Below are positions 51,572-60,581 of a stretch of 64,000 bases of DNA, in pieces. A program made the position numbers and the translations under genes. This DNA is from an uncultured Eubacterium sp. (GTDB lineage Bacteria > Bacillota > Clostridia > Lachnospirales > Lachnospiraceae). The notes beneath the pieces were generated by a model, which worked only from the letters and a program-made list of their open reading frames with translations, was not told the origin of the DNA and did no database searches. How positions within the stretch are numbered: the first letter of the stretch is position 1; each line of letters begins with the position of its first letter. The stretch is from NCBI GenBank assembly GCA_900551945.1, contig URYE01000001.1, positions 1-64,000 on the forward strand. The letters run 5' to 3'.

Positions 51572-51865
51572 ATGGCAAACGTGATAAGTGATGAAACAAT
51601 AGAATACGTTGGCATTTTAGCAAAGCTTGAACTTTCTGATGAAGAAAAAGAAGCTGCCAAAAGCGATATGGCAAGAATGTTAGACCATATTGATAAATTA
51701 AGTGAGCTTGATACAACAGGTGTTGAGCCTATGTCACACGTTTTCCCTGTAAATAATGTATTTAGAGAAGATGTAGTAACAAATGGTGATGACAGTGAAA
51801 ATATATTAAGCAATGCACCAGAAAGCAAAGACTCTGCCTTTGTAGTTCCAAAGACAGTTGATTAA
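51572..51865 (+). CDS. gatC: Asp-tRNA(Asn)/Glu-tRNA(Gln) amidotransferase subunit C
   Basis: A 97-aa subunit that holds GatA and GatB together. The conserved [16 protein letters not shown] start and late VFREDVV are present. I choose the ATG at 51572, since AAAGGTGG precedes it; the GTG at 51563 overlaps that site. First gene of the gatCAB set, 24 bases before gatA. Confidence 0.93.
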   Translation: MANVISDETIEYVGILAKLELSDEEKEAAKSDMARMLDHIDKLSELDTTGVEPMSHVFPVNNVFREDVVTNGDDSENILSNAPESKDSAFVVPKTVD

Positions 51866-51889
51866 TAATTATACAAGAAAGGAAATGCT

Positions 51890-53338
51890 ATGGATTTATT
51901 GAATTTGACGGCTGTAGAACTTGGCAAGGAAATTAAAGCAGGTAATACAACAGCAGTAGAAGCAATGGAAGCTGTAATAGCTCAGATTGAAAAGACAGAA
52001 GATAATCTGAACTGTTATGTAACATTTGATAAAGAGAAAGCATTAGAAAATGCTAAGAAAGCAGACGAAGCTATTAAAGCAGGAAAATTAAGTGGCGCAC
52101 TTGCAGGTGTTCCAGTTGCAATAAAAGATAATATGTGTACTAAGGGTATGCTTACAACTTGTTCTTCAAAGATACTTGAAAATTTCGTACCTACATTTTC
52201 ATCAGAAGCAGTAGTAAAGCTTGAAGAAGCAGGTGCAGTTATAATTGGAAAGACTAATATGGACGAATTTGCGATGGGTTCAACAACTGAAACTTCTGCT
52301 TATGGGGTTACAAAAAACCCTCGTAATCCTGAACATGTTCCGGGTGGTTCATCAGGTGGTTCAGCGGCTGCTGTTGCAGCAAATGAATGTTTCTTTGCAT
52401 TAGGTTCAGATACTGGTGGTTCTATAAGACAACCAGCTTCTTACTGTGGTGTTGTAGGAATGAAGCCTACTTATGGAACAGTGTCACGTTACGGCCTTAT
52501 TGCTTATGGTTCATCACTTGACCAGATTGGACCACTTTGTAAAGATGTAACAGACTGTGCAACTATTATGGAAATAATTGCGTCACACGATGAAAAGGAC
52601 TCTACATCAATAAAGAGAGATGATACTGATTTTACATCTGCACTTGTAGACGATGTTAAGGGCTTAAAGATTGGTATTCCAAGAGATTACTTTGGTGATG
52701 GTCTTGACCCACAGGTAAAAGAGGCTGTATTAAATGCAGCTAAACAGCTTGAAGCTAAGGGTGCGATTGTAGAAGAATTTGACTTAAGTCTTGTTGACTA
52801 TGCAATTCCAACATACTATACAATTGCGGCAGCAGAAGCAAGCTCAAACCTTGAAAGATTTGACGGTGTTAAGTATGGCTACAGAGCAAAGAATTATGAC
52901 GGTCTTCATGATATGTACAAAAAGACTCGTTCAGAGGGCTTTGGTGCAGAAGTTAAGAGAAGAATTATGTTAGGCTCATTTGTATTAAGCTCTGGATATT
53001 ATGATGCTTACTACCTTAAAGCATTAAGAGTTAAGGCTCTTATTAAAAAAGCATTTGATGAAGCATTTGAAAAGTATGATGTAATCTTAGGACCAGTTGC
53101 ACCAACAACAGCACCTAAGCTTGGCTCATCACTTTCAGACCCAATTAAGATGTACTTATCAGATATCTATACTATTTCACTTAACCTTGCAGGACTTCCA
53201 GGCTTAAGCCTTCCTTGTGGTCAAGATGAAAATGGTCTTCCAATCGGTGTACAGTTAATTGGTGACTGCTTCAAGGAGAAAAATCTTATTCGTGCAGGTT
53301 ACGCATTAGAGCAGGCACAGAAAGGTGGGGTACAGTAA
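51890..53338 (+). CDS. gatA: Amidotransferase subunit A (glutaminase)
   Basis: A 482-aa amidase-signature enzyme releasing ammonia from glutamine for GatB. Catalytic Lys lies in PVAIKDN; the Ser-cisSer region is PGGSSGGSAAAVA and the nucleophile Ser lies in SDTGGSIRQPAS. Length is normal. Ends one base before the gatB start. Confidence 0.96.
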   Translation: MDLLNLTAVELGKEIKAGNTTAVEAMEAVIAQIEKTEDNLNCYVTFDKEKALENAKKADEAIKAGKLSGALAGVPVAIKDNMCTKGMLTTCSSKILENFVPTFSSEAVVKLEEAGAVIIGKTNMDEFAMGSTTETSAYGVTKNPRNPEHVPGGSSGGSAAAVAANECFFALGSDTGGSIRQPASYCGVVGMKPTYGTVSRYGLIAYGSSLDQIGPLCKDVTDCATIMEIIASHDEKDSTSIKRDDTDFTSALVDDVKGLKIGIPRDYFGDGLDPQVKEAVLNAAKQLEAKGAIVEEFDLSLVDYAIPTYYTIAAAEASSNLERFDGVKYGYRAKNYDGLHDMYKKTRSEGFGAEVKRRIMLGSFVLSSGYYDAYYLKALRVKALIKKAFDEAFEKYDVILGPVAPTTAPKLGSSLSDPIKMYLSDIYTISLNLAGLPGLSLPCGQDENGLPIGVQLIGDCFKEKNLIRAGYALEQAQKGGVQ

Positions 53339-53339
53339 T

Positions 53340-54773
53340 ATGGCAAAACAATATGAAACAGTCATCGGTCTTGAGGTTCATGTAGAGCTTGCTACAAAGA
53401 CAAAGATATTCTGTGGTTGTTCAACAGCATTTGGCGGAGCACCTAATACACATACTTGTCCAGTTTGTACAGGTATGCCGGGTTCATTGCCAGTTCTTAA
53501 CAAAAAGGTTGTTGAATATGCTACAGCAGTTGGTCTTGCTACTAACTGTACAATAACACAAAATTGTAAGTTTGATAGAAAGAATTACTTCTATCCAGAT
53601 AATGCACAGAATTATCAGATTTCACAGCTTTATCTTCCAATTTGTAGAAATGGTCACGTTGATATTGAATTAGAAGATGGAACTACTAAACAAATTAGAA
53701 TACATGAAATTCACATGGAAGAAGACGCAGGTAAACTTGTACATGACGCCTGGGAAGATGTGTCTTTAGTAGATTACAACCGTTCAGGTGTTCCACTTAT
53801 CGAAATTGTATCAGAACCAGATATGAGAAGTGCGCAGGAAGTTATTGCTTATCTTGATAAGCTTAGACTTATTGTTCAGTATCTTGGTGTATCTGACTGT
53901 AAGTTACAAGAAGGTTCAATGAGAGCCGATGTCAATCTTTCAGTAAGAGAAGTAGGTTCAACAGAATTTGGAACAAGAACTGAAACTAAGAATCTTAACT
54001 CATTTAGTGCTATTTCAAGATGTATTGAAAATGAAATCGCAAGACAGATTGATTTATTAGAGTCAGGACAAAAGGTTATTCAGGAAACAAGAAGATGGGA
54101 TGACAACAAGGAATATTCTTATGCTATGCGTTCAAAAGAAGATGCACAGGATTATAGATATTTCCCAGACCCAGACCTTGTACCTGTAAGTATTAGCGAT
54201 GAATGGCTTGAAAGCATAAGAGCTAATCAACCAGAATTTAAGTCTGAGAAAATGAAAAGATATAAAGAAGAATTTGGTATTCCAGATTATGACATTAATA
54301 TTATTACAGACAGTAAGAAACTTGCAGACATATTTGAAGCCACAACAGCAATATGCAATAAGCCTAAGAAAGTATCTAACTGGATTATGGGCGAAACTAT
54401 GCGTTTGTTAAAGGAAAAAGATATGGATGTTACTGATATATCATTCTCACCAGAAAACCTTGCTAAGTTAATTGAACTTGTAGAAGCAGGTTCTATTAAT
54501 AATTCAGTTGCAAAGGAAGTATTTGCAAAGGTATTTGATGAAGATATTGACCCAGATAAGTACATTGAAGAAAATGGACTTAAGCAGGTAAATGATGAAG
54601 GTGCGTTGAAGGCTACAGTAGAAAAAGTAATTGCTGATAACCCACAGTCTGTTGAAGATTATAGAAATGGTAAGAAGCAGGCTATAGGCTATCTTGTTGG
54701 TCAGACAATGAAAGCCATGCAGGGTAAAGCTAATCCAGGTATGGTAAATAAGTTATTACAAGAATTGTTATAA
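53340..54773 (+). CDS. gatB: Amidotransferase subunit B
   Basis: A 477-aa kinase/transamidase subunit that phosphorylates the misacylated Asp or Glu and replaces it with the amide. ETVIGLEVHVELATKTKIFC and the zinc site cysteines (FCGCS ... HTCPVCTG) are present, and the YqeY-like tail ends MVNKLLQELL. I use the ATG at 53340, directly after the gatA stop, instead of 53325. The operon ends in a strong terminator. Confidence 0.96.
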   Translation: MAKQYETVIGLEVHVELATKTKIFCGCSTAFGGAPNTHTCPVCTGMPGSLPVLNKKVVEYATAVGLATNCTITQNCKFDRKNYFYPDNAQNYQISQLYLPICRNGHVDIELEDGTTKQIRIHEIHMEEDAGKLVHDAWEDVSLVDYNRSGVPLIEIVSEPDMRSAQEVIAYLDKLRLIVQYLGVSDCKLQEGSMRADVNLSVREVGSTEFGTRTETKNLNSFSAISRCIENEIARQIDLLESGQKVIQETRRWDDNKEYSYAMRSKEDAQDYRYFPDPDLVPVSISDEWLESIRANQPEFKSEKMKRYKEEFGIPDYDINIITDSKKLADIFEATTAICNKPKKVSNWIMGETMRLLKEKDMDVTDISFSPENLAKLIELVEAGSINNSVAKEVFAKVFDEDIDPDKYIEENGLKQVNDEGALKATVEKVIADNPQSVEDYRNGKKQAIGYLVGQTMKAMQGKANPGMVNKLLQELL

Positions 54774-54792
54774 TTAAAATTATGTTATAAAA

Positions 54793-54880
54793 GGAGTTGT
54801 CACAAAGTATTTGTAATGTATAGAAAAATTAGTAAGCTATATATTTATAAATTTTCTGATTGTGACAACTCCTATTTTTT
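54793..54880 (+). terminator. Terminator of the aspS-gatCAB operon
   Basis: GGAGTTGTCACA (54793-54804) pairs perfectly with TGTGACAACTCC (54861-54872) across a long AT loop, followed by TATTTTTTATTT. Confidence 0.75.
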
Positions 54881-54955
54881 ATTTATGCAGACAACAAGTC
54901 AAAGTCTTTGTTTACAAAAGACGTTAGAGATTATTGTGATAAATTGGCGATTATT
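54880..54955. repeat. E-family repeat, copy E6
   Basis: Directly after the operon terminator. Reverse-strand end VNKDFDLLSA-stop. About 100 bases before the GH28 gene. Confidence 0.65.
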
Positions 54956-55059
54956 AAAATAACTTAAGAAACGTGTTCTGTATAGTTTATAACAACATCT
55001 GTTTTATTTAAAAGTGAAAATAATTTGTAATTAATATTAATTATAAGAAAGGAGTATTT

Positions 55060-56436
55060 ATGAATAGTAGTGATTTTAAAATAGAAGTTCCAGTATTTAA
55101 GGATAATAAAGTTGATATTACAGAGTTTGGTGCTGTAAAAAATAACAGTAGTATTGAAGCAAGTAAAAACAATGCTAAGGCTATCAACAGTGCTATGGAA
55201 AAAATAGCTTCTCTTGGTGGAGGAACAGTTGTAATCCCTGATGGAATGTGGATAACAGGGCCTATAACATTTAAGAGTAATGTACGACTTTATCTTGAAA
55301 GCCAAGCAGTACTTAAGTTTTCAAAAAATATAGAAGAATATCCACTTATTCTTACTAATTATGAAGGGCAAGAGTGTATAAGAACTGTATCTCCAATTAC
55401 TGCTGATGGTGTGGAAAATATTGCAATAAGCGGTTTTGGTGTAATAGATGGAAGCGGTGATTTGTGGCGACCTATTAAGCAATTCAAATTAACAGAAAAA
55501 CAGTGGAACAAGCTTAAAGAAAAGAGCAGTTACATTATTGAAACAAAAGAAGGTGGAATATGGTTTCCAACCGAGTCAGCATTTGCAGGAAATGAAAAGA
55601 ATATCCAAAAGAGTGAAGCTGACGCACTTAAAAAGGCTGAAAATTACTATGATTTTTATAGACCAGTAATGGTAAGTCTTAAAAACTGTGATAAAGTACT
55701 TCTTGAAAATGCAACTTTTATGAACTCTCCAGCATGGAATATCCACCCATTTTTCTGCACTAACCTTACAGTAAAGGGAATACATGTAAATAATCCATAT
55801 CATGCACAAAATGGTGATGGCATAGATATTGAATCTTGTAATGGTGTACATGTATATGACTGTGTATTTGAAACAGGTGACGATGCAATCTGTATGAAAG
55901 CTGGAAAGAACGCAGAAGCAAGAACGTTTGAAGGTCCATGTGAAAATGTCTATATACATAATTGTATTGTAAATGAAGGGCATGGTGGCTTTGTTGTAGG
56001 TAGTGAAATGTCAAGAGGTGTAAGACATATTCTCGTAGAAGATTGTACATTTCTTGGCACAGATGTCGGCGTAAGATTTAAGAGCGCACTTGGACGAGGT
56101 GGCGTTGTAGAGGACATAGACATTAAAAATATTAATATGTTAAATATAAAAAATGAAGCAATAATAATGTCAATGACATATGTTTTAAACTCCCTTAACA
56201 GAAATGAAGAAACTCCAGAAGTAAATGAAGACGATGTTCCATTTTTTAAGAATATAAGATTTGATAATATAAGCTGTATGGGAGCTGATATTGCTGTAAA
56301 GATAGAAACATTAAATGACAGACCAGATACAATAAGCAATATATTTATCAAAAATTCCTACTTTAAGGCAGAGCATAAAAATAAGTTTGCGCCAGAAGTT
56401 ATAGTGTGTGAAGATACAACTTTTGATATAGTTTAA
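55060..56436 (+). CDS. Intracellular GH28 glycoside hydrolase (exo-polygalacturonase type)
   Basis: A 458-aa right-handed beta-helix enzyme that hydrolyses galacturonans. Family 28 catalytic blocks: QNGDGIDIES, ETGDDAICMK, EGHGGFVVGSE and VRFKSALGRGG. There is no signal peptide, so it should act in the cytoplasm on imported pectin oligomers, probably from the end of the chain. The ATG at 55060 follows AAAGGAG. Single gene. Supports a plant-pectin diet for the host, as in Lachnospira. Confidence 0.92.
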   Translation: MNSSDFKIEVPVFKDNKVDITEFGAVKNNSSIEASKNNAKAINSAMEKIASLGGGTVVIPDGMWITGPITFKSNVRLYLESQAVLKFSKNIEEYPLILTNYEGQECIRTVSPITADGVENIAISGFGVIDGSGDLWRPIKQFKLTEKQWNKLKEKSSYIIETKEGGIWFPTESAFAGNEKNIQKSEADALKKAENYYDFYRPVMVSLKNCDKVLLENATFMNSPAWNIHPFFCTNLTVKGIHVNNPYHAQNGDGIDIESCNGVHVYDCVFETGDDAICMKAGKNAEARTFEGPCENVYIHNCIVNEGHGGFVVGSEMSRGVRHILVEDCTFLGTDVGVRFKSALGRGGVVEDIDIKNINMLNIKNEAIIMSMTYVLNSLNRNEETPEVNEDDVPFFKNIRFDNISCMGADIAVKIETLNDRPDTISNIFIKNSYFKAEHKNKFAPEVIVCEDTTFDIV

Positions 56437-56472
56437 TACCACTATCAACTTTTTTTAACAAATTTTTATTAA

Positions 56473-56621
56473 GATAGTAGTATTATATATAAATGCACCA
56501 TTTAAAGAACAATTAACTATATTTGTATGACAACAGCGAACACACTTGTTCGATGATGGCATACAAATATAGTGGATTGTACTTTCACTGGTGTGTGTTT
56601 TCTTTATATGATACTGATATC
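56473..56621. repeat. P-family palindrome, copy P3 (inverted orientation)
   Basis: About 149 bases, opposite orientation to P1 and P2. Its reverse complement reads ACACACCAGTGAAAGTACAA and then the shared CCATCATCGAACAAG core. It lies in the 500-base gap between the GH28 gene and purF, which otherwise holds only the hairpin at 56817. Confidence 0.7.
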
Positions 56622-56816
56622 GTTTATAAAACTAAAAATATAAACTAGGATAATAAAAGTATTGCTTTTGAAAAAATGCTGTTGTATAATTTAACTGTCG
56701 TTTTGCTATTGTTTGTTTATATATAGTTATTACGACTAAAGATTGTAAGTTTGTTAATATGTAGATACAATATTTGTTATATTCAAGTATTTATAGAATA
56801 TTAACAGTGAATTAAA

Positions 56817-56872
56817 GGGTTGTTGTGGCAAAAGTGTTAAAATTAACTAATTTTCTGCGACAACCTTTTTGA
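56817..56872 (+). terminator. Terminator-like hairpin upstream of purF
   Basis: GGGTTGTTGTGG pairs with GCGACAACC (56857-56865) and is followed by TTTTT. No gene ends nearby on this strand. It may end stray transcription or form part of a purF leader; I see no purine riboswitch core. Confidence 0.5.
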
Positions 56873-56938
56873 AAATTTCTTGTTTATAACGCATTTTAAA
56901 GCACATTGAAGAAAAAATATTTTGAAATGAGGTAAATG

Positions 56939-58381
56939 ATGAATAAGTATTCTGACAACATGAATATCAATGCAGAAGATGAACTTCACGACGAATGTGG
57001 AGTTTTTGGTGCGTATGATTTTGATGGCGGTGACGTTGCATCAACTATTTATTATGGTTTATTCGCATTACAGCACAGAGGTCAGGAAAGCTGTGGTATA
57101 GCTGTTAGTGACACAGATGGTCCTAAGGGTAAAGTTCTTTCTTATAAAGATATGGGACTTGTTAATGAAGTGTTTGACGCAGAAAAGCTAGAAAAGCTTA
57201 ATGGTAATATCGGTGTTGGTCATGTAAGATATTCCACAGCAGGTAGTAGTGTAAGAGAAAATGCACAACCATTAGTACTTAACTATGTAAAAGGTACTCT
57301 TGGGATGGCACACAATGGTAATCTTATCAATGCTTTAGAGTTAAGACAAGAGTTGTCTTACACAGGAGCTATTTTCCAGACTACTATTGATTCAGAAGTT
57401 ATAGCTTACCTTATAGCAAGGGAAAGACTAAAAACTAACACAGTAGAAGCAGCAGTTAAGAATTCTATGGAAAAGATTAAAGGTGCTTATTCATTGATTG
57501 TTATGAGTCCTAGAAAGCTTATCGGTGCAAGAGACCCATTTGGCTTTAAGCCACTTTGCATTGGTAAGAGAGATAATACATATTTCCTTTCTTCAGAAAC
57601 TTGCGCTCTTGATACAGTAGGAGCAGAGTTTGTAAGAGATGTACTTCCGGGAGAAGTTGTAACAATTACTCATAATGGTATTCAGTCTGATACTACACTT
57701 TGTCAGAAAAATACAGCAAGGTGTATCTTTGAATATATTTATTTTGCAAGACCAGACAGTAAGATTGATGGTATGGGAGTATATGAGTCGAGAATTAATG
57801 CAGGTAGAATACTTGCAAAGACTCATCCGGTAGAAGCTGACTTAGTAGTAGGTGTTCCAGAGTCAGGAAATGCAGCTGCTCTTGGATATTCGCTTGAGTC
57901 AGGTATTCCTTATGGCAACGCATTTATTAAAAATAATTATGTCGGAAGAACATTTATTAAACCTAAGCAGGAGCAAAGAGAGTCAAGTGTTAAGGTTAAG
58001 CTTAATGTTCTTAGTGATGTAGTTAAGGGAAAACGAGTTATTATGATTGATGACTCAATTGTAAGGGGAACTACAAGTGCAAGAATTGTTTCACTTCTTA
58101 AACAGGCAGGGGCTAGTGAAGTCCATGTAAGAATTAGTTCACCACCATTTCTTCACCCTTGTTATTTTGGAACAGATATTCCATCAGAAGACCAACTTAT
58201 TGCTTCAGGTAATACAGTTGAAGAAATATGTAAAATTATAGGCGCAGACTCGCTAGGTTATCTTGAAACTGATAAGCTAAGTGAGATGATTTGTGGCGGT
58301 ACAGGATATTGTGACGCTTGTTTCACAGGTAACTACCCAATTGAACCACCTACTGAAGATATCAGAGGAGAGATGGGGTAA
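56939..58381 (+). CDS. purF: Amidophosphoribosyltransferase
   Basis: A 480-aa enzyme making phosphoribosylamine, the first purine step. After a propeptide of about 19 residues the mature nucleophile Cys begins CGVFGAYDFDG, as in the Bacillus type. The PRPP motif VIMIDDSIVRGTTSARIV is intact, and cysteines for the Fe-S cluster are visible (ARCIFEY, HPCYFG, YCDACF). ATGs at 56936 and 56939; the second gives better spacing from GAGG. purC lies 1 kb downstream, separated by an RNA-guided-nuclease relic. Confidence 0.95.
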   Translation: MNKYSDNMNINAEDELHDECGVFGAYDFDGGDVASTIYYGLFALQHRGQESCGIAVSDTDGPKGKVLSYKDMGLVNEVFDAEKLEKLNGNIGVGHVRYSTAGSSVRENAQPLVLNYVKGTLGMAHNGNLINALELRQELSYTGAIFQTTIDSEVIAYLIARERLKTNTVEAAVKNSMEKIKGAYSLIVMSPRKLIGARDPFGFKPLCIGKRDNTYFLSSETCALDTVGAEFVRDVLPGEVVTITHNGIQSDTTLCQKNTARCIFEYIYFARPDSKIDGMGVYESRINAGRILAKTHPVEADLVVGVPESGNAAALGYSLESGIPYGNAFIKNNYVGRTFIKPKQEQRESSVKVKLNVLSDVVKGKRVIMIDDSIVRGTTSARIVSLLKQAGASEVHVRISSPPFLHPCYFGTDIPSEDQLIASGNTVEEICKIIGADSLGYLETDKLSEMICGGTGYCDACFTGNYPIEPPTEDIRGEMG

Positions 58382-58639
58382 ATTTAGTTAATTACAGTCT
58401 TATATTTTGATATTTAATGCGCTGAGTAATATTTTTAGGAATACAATCAAGTTTCAAAGTTTTTAACACTATTAAAAAGTAATAATTAAAGTTAATATAT
58501 CATCCTAATATCTGTATAAGATTGTAAATATAAATATCATATTATCATCAAAACATCAGATAAGGACTAACTGTTAAGTGTGTAAATATATGGAAATATG
58601 TATTAAACATAAATAAAAGTGGACATATAACTTTTTGTT

Positions 58640-58868
58640 TGTGGCTTAATAGTAGGTTTCAAGCCTGAGTGACTGCTACTATCGAAAGATATGTTGTAGA
58701 TATGAACTATGTTAGATAGTAAGGTAAAAACACACCTTTAGATGTAATCTTAAGTTTGAAGCTCTGTGAGTGCCAACCAAGAAACAATGCTAATGTCCTG
58801 CATTGATAACAGGGAAACACATATTCTCTATCTGACATTGGCAAGAAGAGAAATGCTCCGAAAGAAAG
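58640..58868 (+). ncRNA. HEARO-like omega RNA upstream of the IscB remnant
   Basis: The region is highly structured and directly abuts the IscB-type ORF, as HEARO/omega RNAs do. Visible parts: stem ATAGTAG/CTACTAT (58649-58682) whose loop AAGCC (58661-58665) can pair with GGCTT (58643-58647) as a pseudoknot; AAGGT/ACCTT (58721-58738); CAATG/CATTG (58785-58805) within TGCCAA/TTGGCA (58771-58843). The guide segment should lie upstream of about 58640. RNA family call is from layout and structure, not a model search. Confidence 0.65.
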
Positions 58869-59387
58869 GTGTCAGAAATTATAAATTATGCTTTTGTATT
58901 AGACGCTAATGGAAAACAATTAGCACCTACAAAAGAACAAAAAGCATGGTTTCTAATTCGTAAAAAACGTGCGACATTGGTTAATAAATATCCAATGGTA
59001 ATACAACTTAATATAACAATTCCAAATGGTGGAGATACAGCTAATAAACGAATTGATTGGAATATTGAAAAATCACATAGCAATGCTGCTATTTGTATTA
59101 CCGACTTGCAACCAGATGTATATGAAATTAAAGAGTGGATAATAAAACCAATGCGTAGACAAAGTAAAGCTAAGACAGATAATGTTTTAGGAATTAAACA
59201 TAGAGATTTAGTTGAATATACATTTAAAAATGGAGAAACGCATAAAGGTTATGTAACCGCGTTATATCCAAATCAAAATGCTTTAAATTTCCAAAGTCCA
59301 ACGAAGCATTGTAAAAAAGTAAATGCTAAGAAATGTAAATTACTTTGGAAATATAATAAAATTTATTGGCTTGAATGTGTATCTTAA
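58869..59387 (+). CDS. Miniature IscB-type protein lacking the nuclease core
   Basis: A 172-aa protein. Residues ~7-45 form the PLMP/RRXRR start of IscB proteins ([20 protein letters not shown] then [10 protein letters not shown]). Residues ~92-168 match the IscB C-terminal target-interaction part ([16 protein letters not shown], then [20 protein letters not shown]). Between them only ~45 residues remain instead of ~300: no RuvC II/III, no bridge helix and no HNH. RuvC-I is only vaguely suggested by IDWNIEKS. The start is a GTG at 58869. The frame is fully open, with no internal stop. Confidence 0.75.
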   Translation: MSEIINYAFVLDANGKQLAPTKEQKAWFLIRKKRATLVNKYPMVIQLNITIPNGGDTANKRIDWNIEKSHSNAAICITDLQPDVYEIKEWIIKPMRRQSKAKTDNVLGIKHRDLVEYTFKNGETHKGYVTALYPNQNALNFQSPTKHCKKVNAKKCKLLWKYNKIYWLECVS

Positions 59388-59436
59388 ATATACATTTGAG
59401 TATACATAATTATATTATTATATGGAGGAAATTAAA

Positions 59437-60309
59437 ATGCAGGAATTTAAACCATTCAAAGAAGGTAAAGTAAGAGAAGTATATGATAACGGTGACAGTC
59501 TTATCTTAGTGGCTACTGATAGAATATCAGCATTTGACCATATTTTAAAGAATAAGATTACAGACAAAGGTGCTATCTTAACACAGATGTCTAAGTTTTG
59601 GTTTGATTATACAAAAGACATTGTGAATAATCACATGATTTCTGTAGATGTAAAGGATATGCCTGAATTTTTCCAAACAGAAAAGTACGATGGAAATAGC
59701 ATGATGTGTAAGAAGCTTGAAATGCTTCCTATTGAATGTATTGTCAGAGGTTATATAACAGGTAGTGGCTGGGAAAGCTATAAAAAAGATGGTACAGTTT
59801 GTGGAATTAAATTGCCAGAAGGATTAAAAGAGTCACAAAAGTTACCAGAACCTATTTATACTCCTAGTACAAAGGCTGAACTTGGTGACCATGATGAAAA
59901 TATCTCATTTGAACAAAGTGTTGAGGTATTAGAAAAGCTTCATCCTGGCAAGGGCAGAGATTACGCACAGCAGATTAAGGATTGTACAATCAAGCTTTAT
60001 AAAAAGTGTGCAGAATATGCTTTAAGCAAGGGTATTATTATCGCTGATACTAAGTTTGAATTTGGTCTTGATGAAAATGGTAATGTTGTTATTGGTGATG
60101 AAATGCTTACACCAGACAGTTCAAGATTTTGGCCATTAGAAGGATATGAAGAAGGAAAGTCACAGCCATCTTATGACAAGCAGTTTGTAAGAGATTGGTT
60201 AAAGGCTAATCCAGATAGTGATTATCTTCTTCCTGATGATGTAATTGATAAGACTATTGCTAAATATAAAGAAGCTTTTGAATTGCTTACTGGAAAAGCT
60301 TTTAAGTAA
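59437..60309 (+). CDS. purC: SAICAR synthase
   Basis: A 290-aa ligase joining aspartate to CAIR in purine synthesis. Start block FKEGKVREVYDNGDSLILVATDRISAFD and VRGYITGSGWESYKKDG are typical, as is the late ADTKFEFG with DEMLTPDSSRFW. I use the ATG at 59437, which follows GGAGG by eight bases; 59422 overlaps the site. It belongs with purF; the two are now split by the omega RNA element. Confidence 0.95.
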   Translation: MQEFKPFKEGKVREVYDNGDSLILVATDRISAFDHILKNKITDKGAILTQMSKFWFDYTKDIVNNHMISVDVKDMPEFFQTEKYDGNSMMCKKLEMLPIECIVRGYITGSGWESYKKDGTVCGIKLPEGLKESQKLPEPIYTPSTKAELGDHDENISFEQSVEVLEKLHPGKGRDYAQQIKDCTIKLYKKCAEYALSKGIIIADTKFEFGLDENGNVVIGDEMLTPDSSRFWPLEGYEEGKSQPSYDKQFVRDWLKANPDSDYLLPDDVIDKTIAKYKEAFELLTGKAFK

Positions 60310-60411
60310 AAAATTAGTTTGTGCCTGCATAAGACATTTACAATTATTGCTTTAGCTTTTTTGTGATTGAAATTTATGCAATATATGGTATAATTATATA
60401 AACTATGAGTA

Positions 60412-60457
60412 CGGCAGAGTTGGGCAATTATTAATAGTTGCTCTGCTCTGTTTTTTT
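60412..60457 (+). terminator. Terminator of purC
   Basis: CAGAG..GGCAA pairs with TTGCT..CTCTG and is followed by TTTTTTT. Confidence 0.7.
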
Positions 60458-60550
60458 ATGTGAATAAGGAGTCAAAGTCTGTGTTTGCACAAGATTAGAG
60501 ACTGTTGTAAAAATATAAGAAATTCGCAAAGTGTGTTTCTTATATTCAAG
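60456..60550. repeat. E-family repeat, copy E7
   Basis: A full-length copy starting inside the terminator T-run and ending 31 bases before the protease gene. Reverse-strand end ANTDFDSLFT-stop; a two-base deletion breaks the longer reverse frame. Confidence 0.7.
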
Positions 60551-60581
60551 TCATGGTTAATATTAATTAAGGGAGAAACAA

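Noticed and set aside
56640..56935. Possible purine riboswitch before purF
   Set aside because: The conserved purine aptamer core is absent; only a terminator-like hairpin is present.
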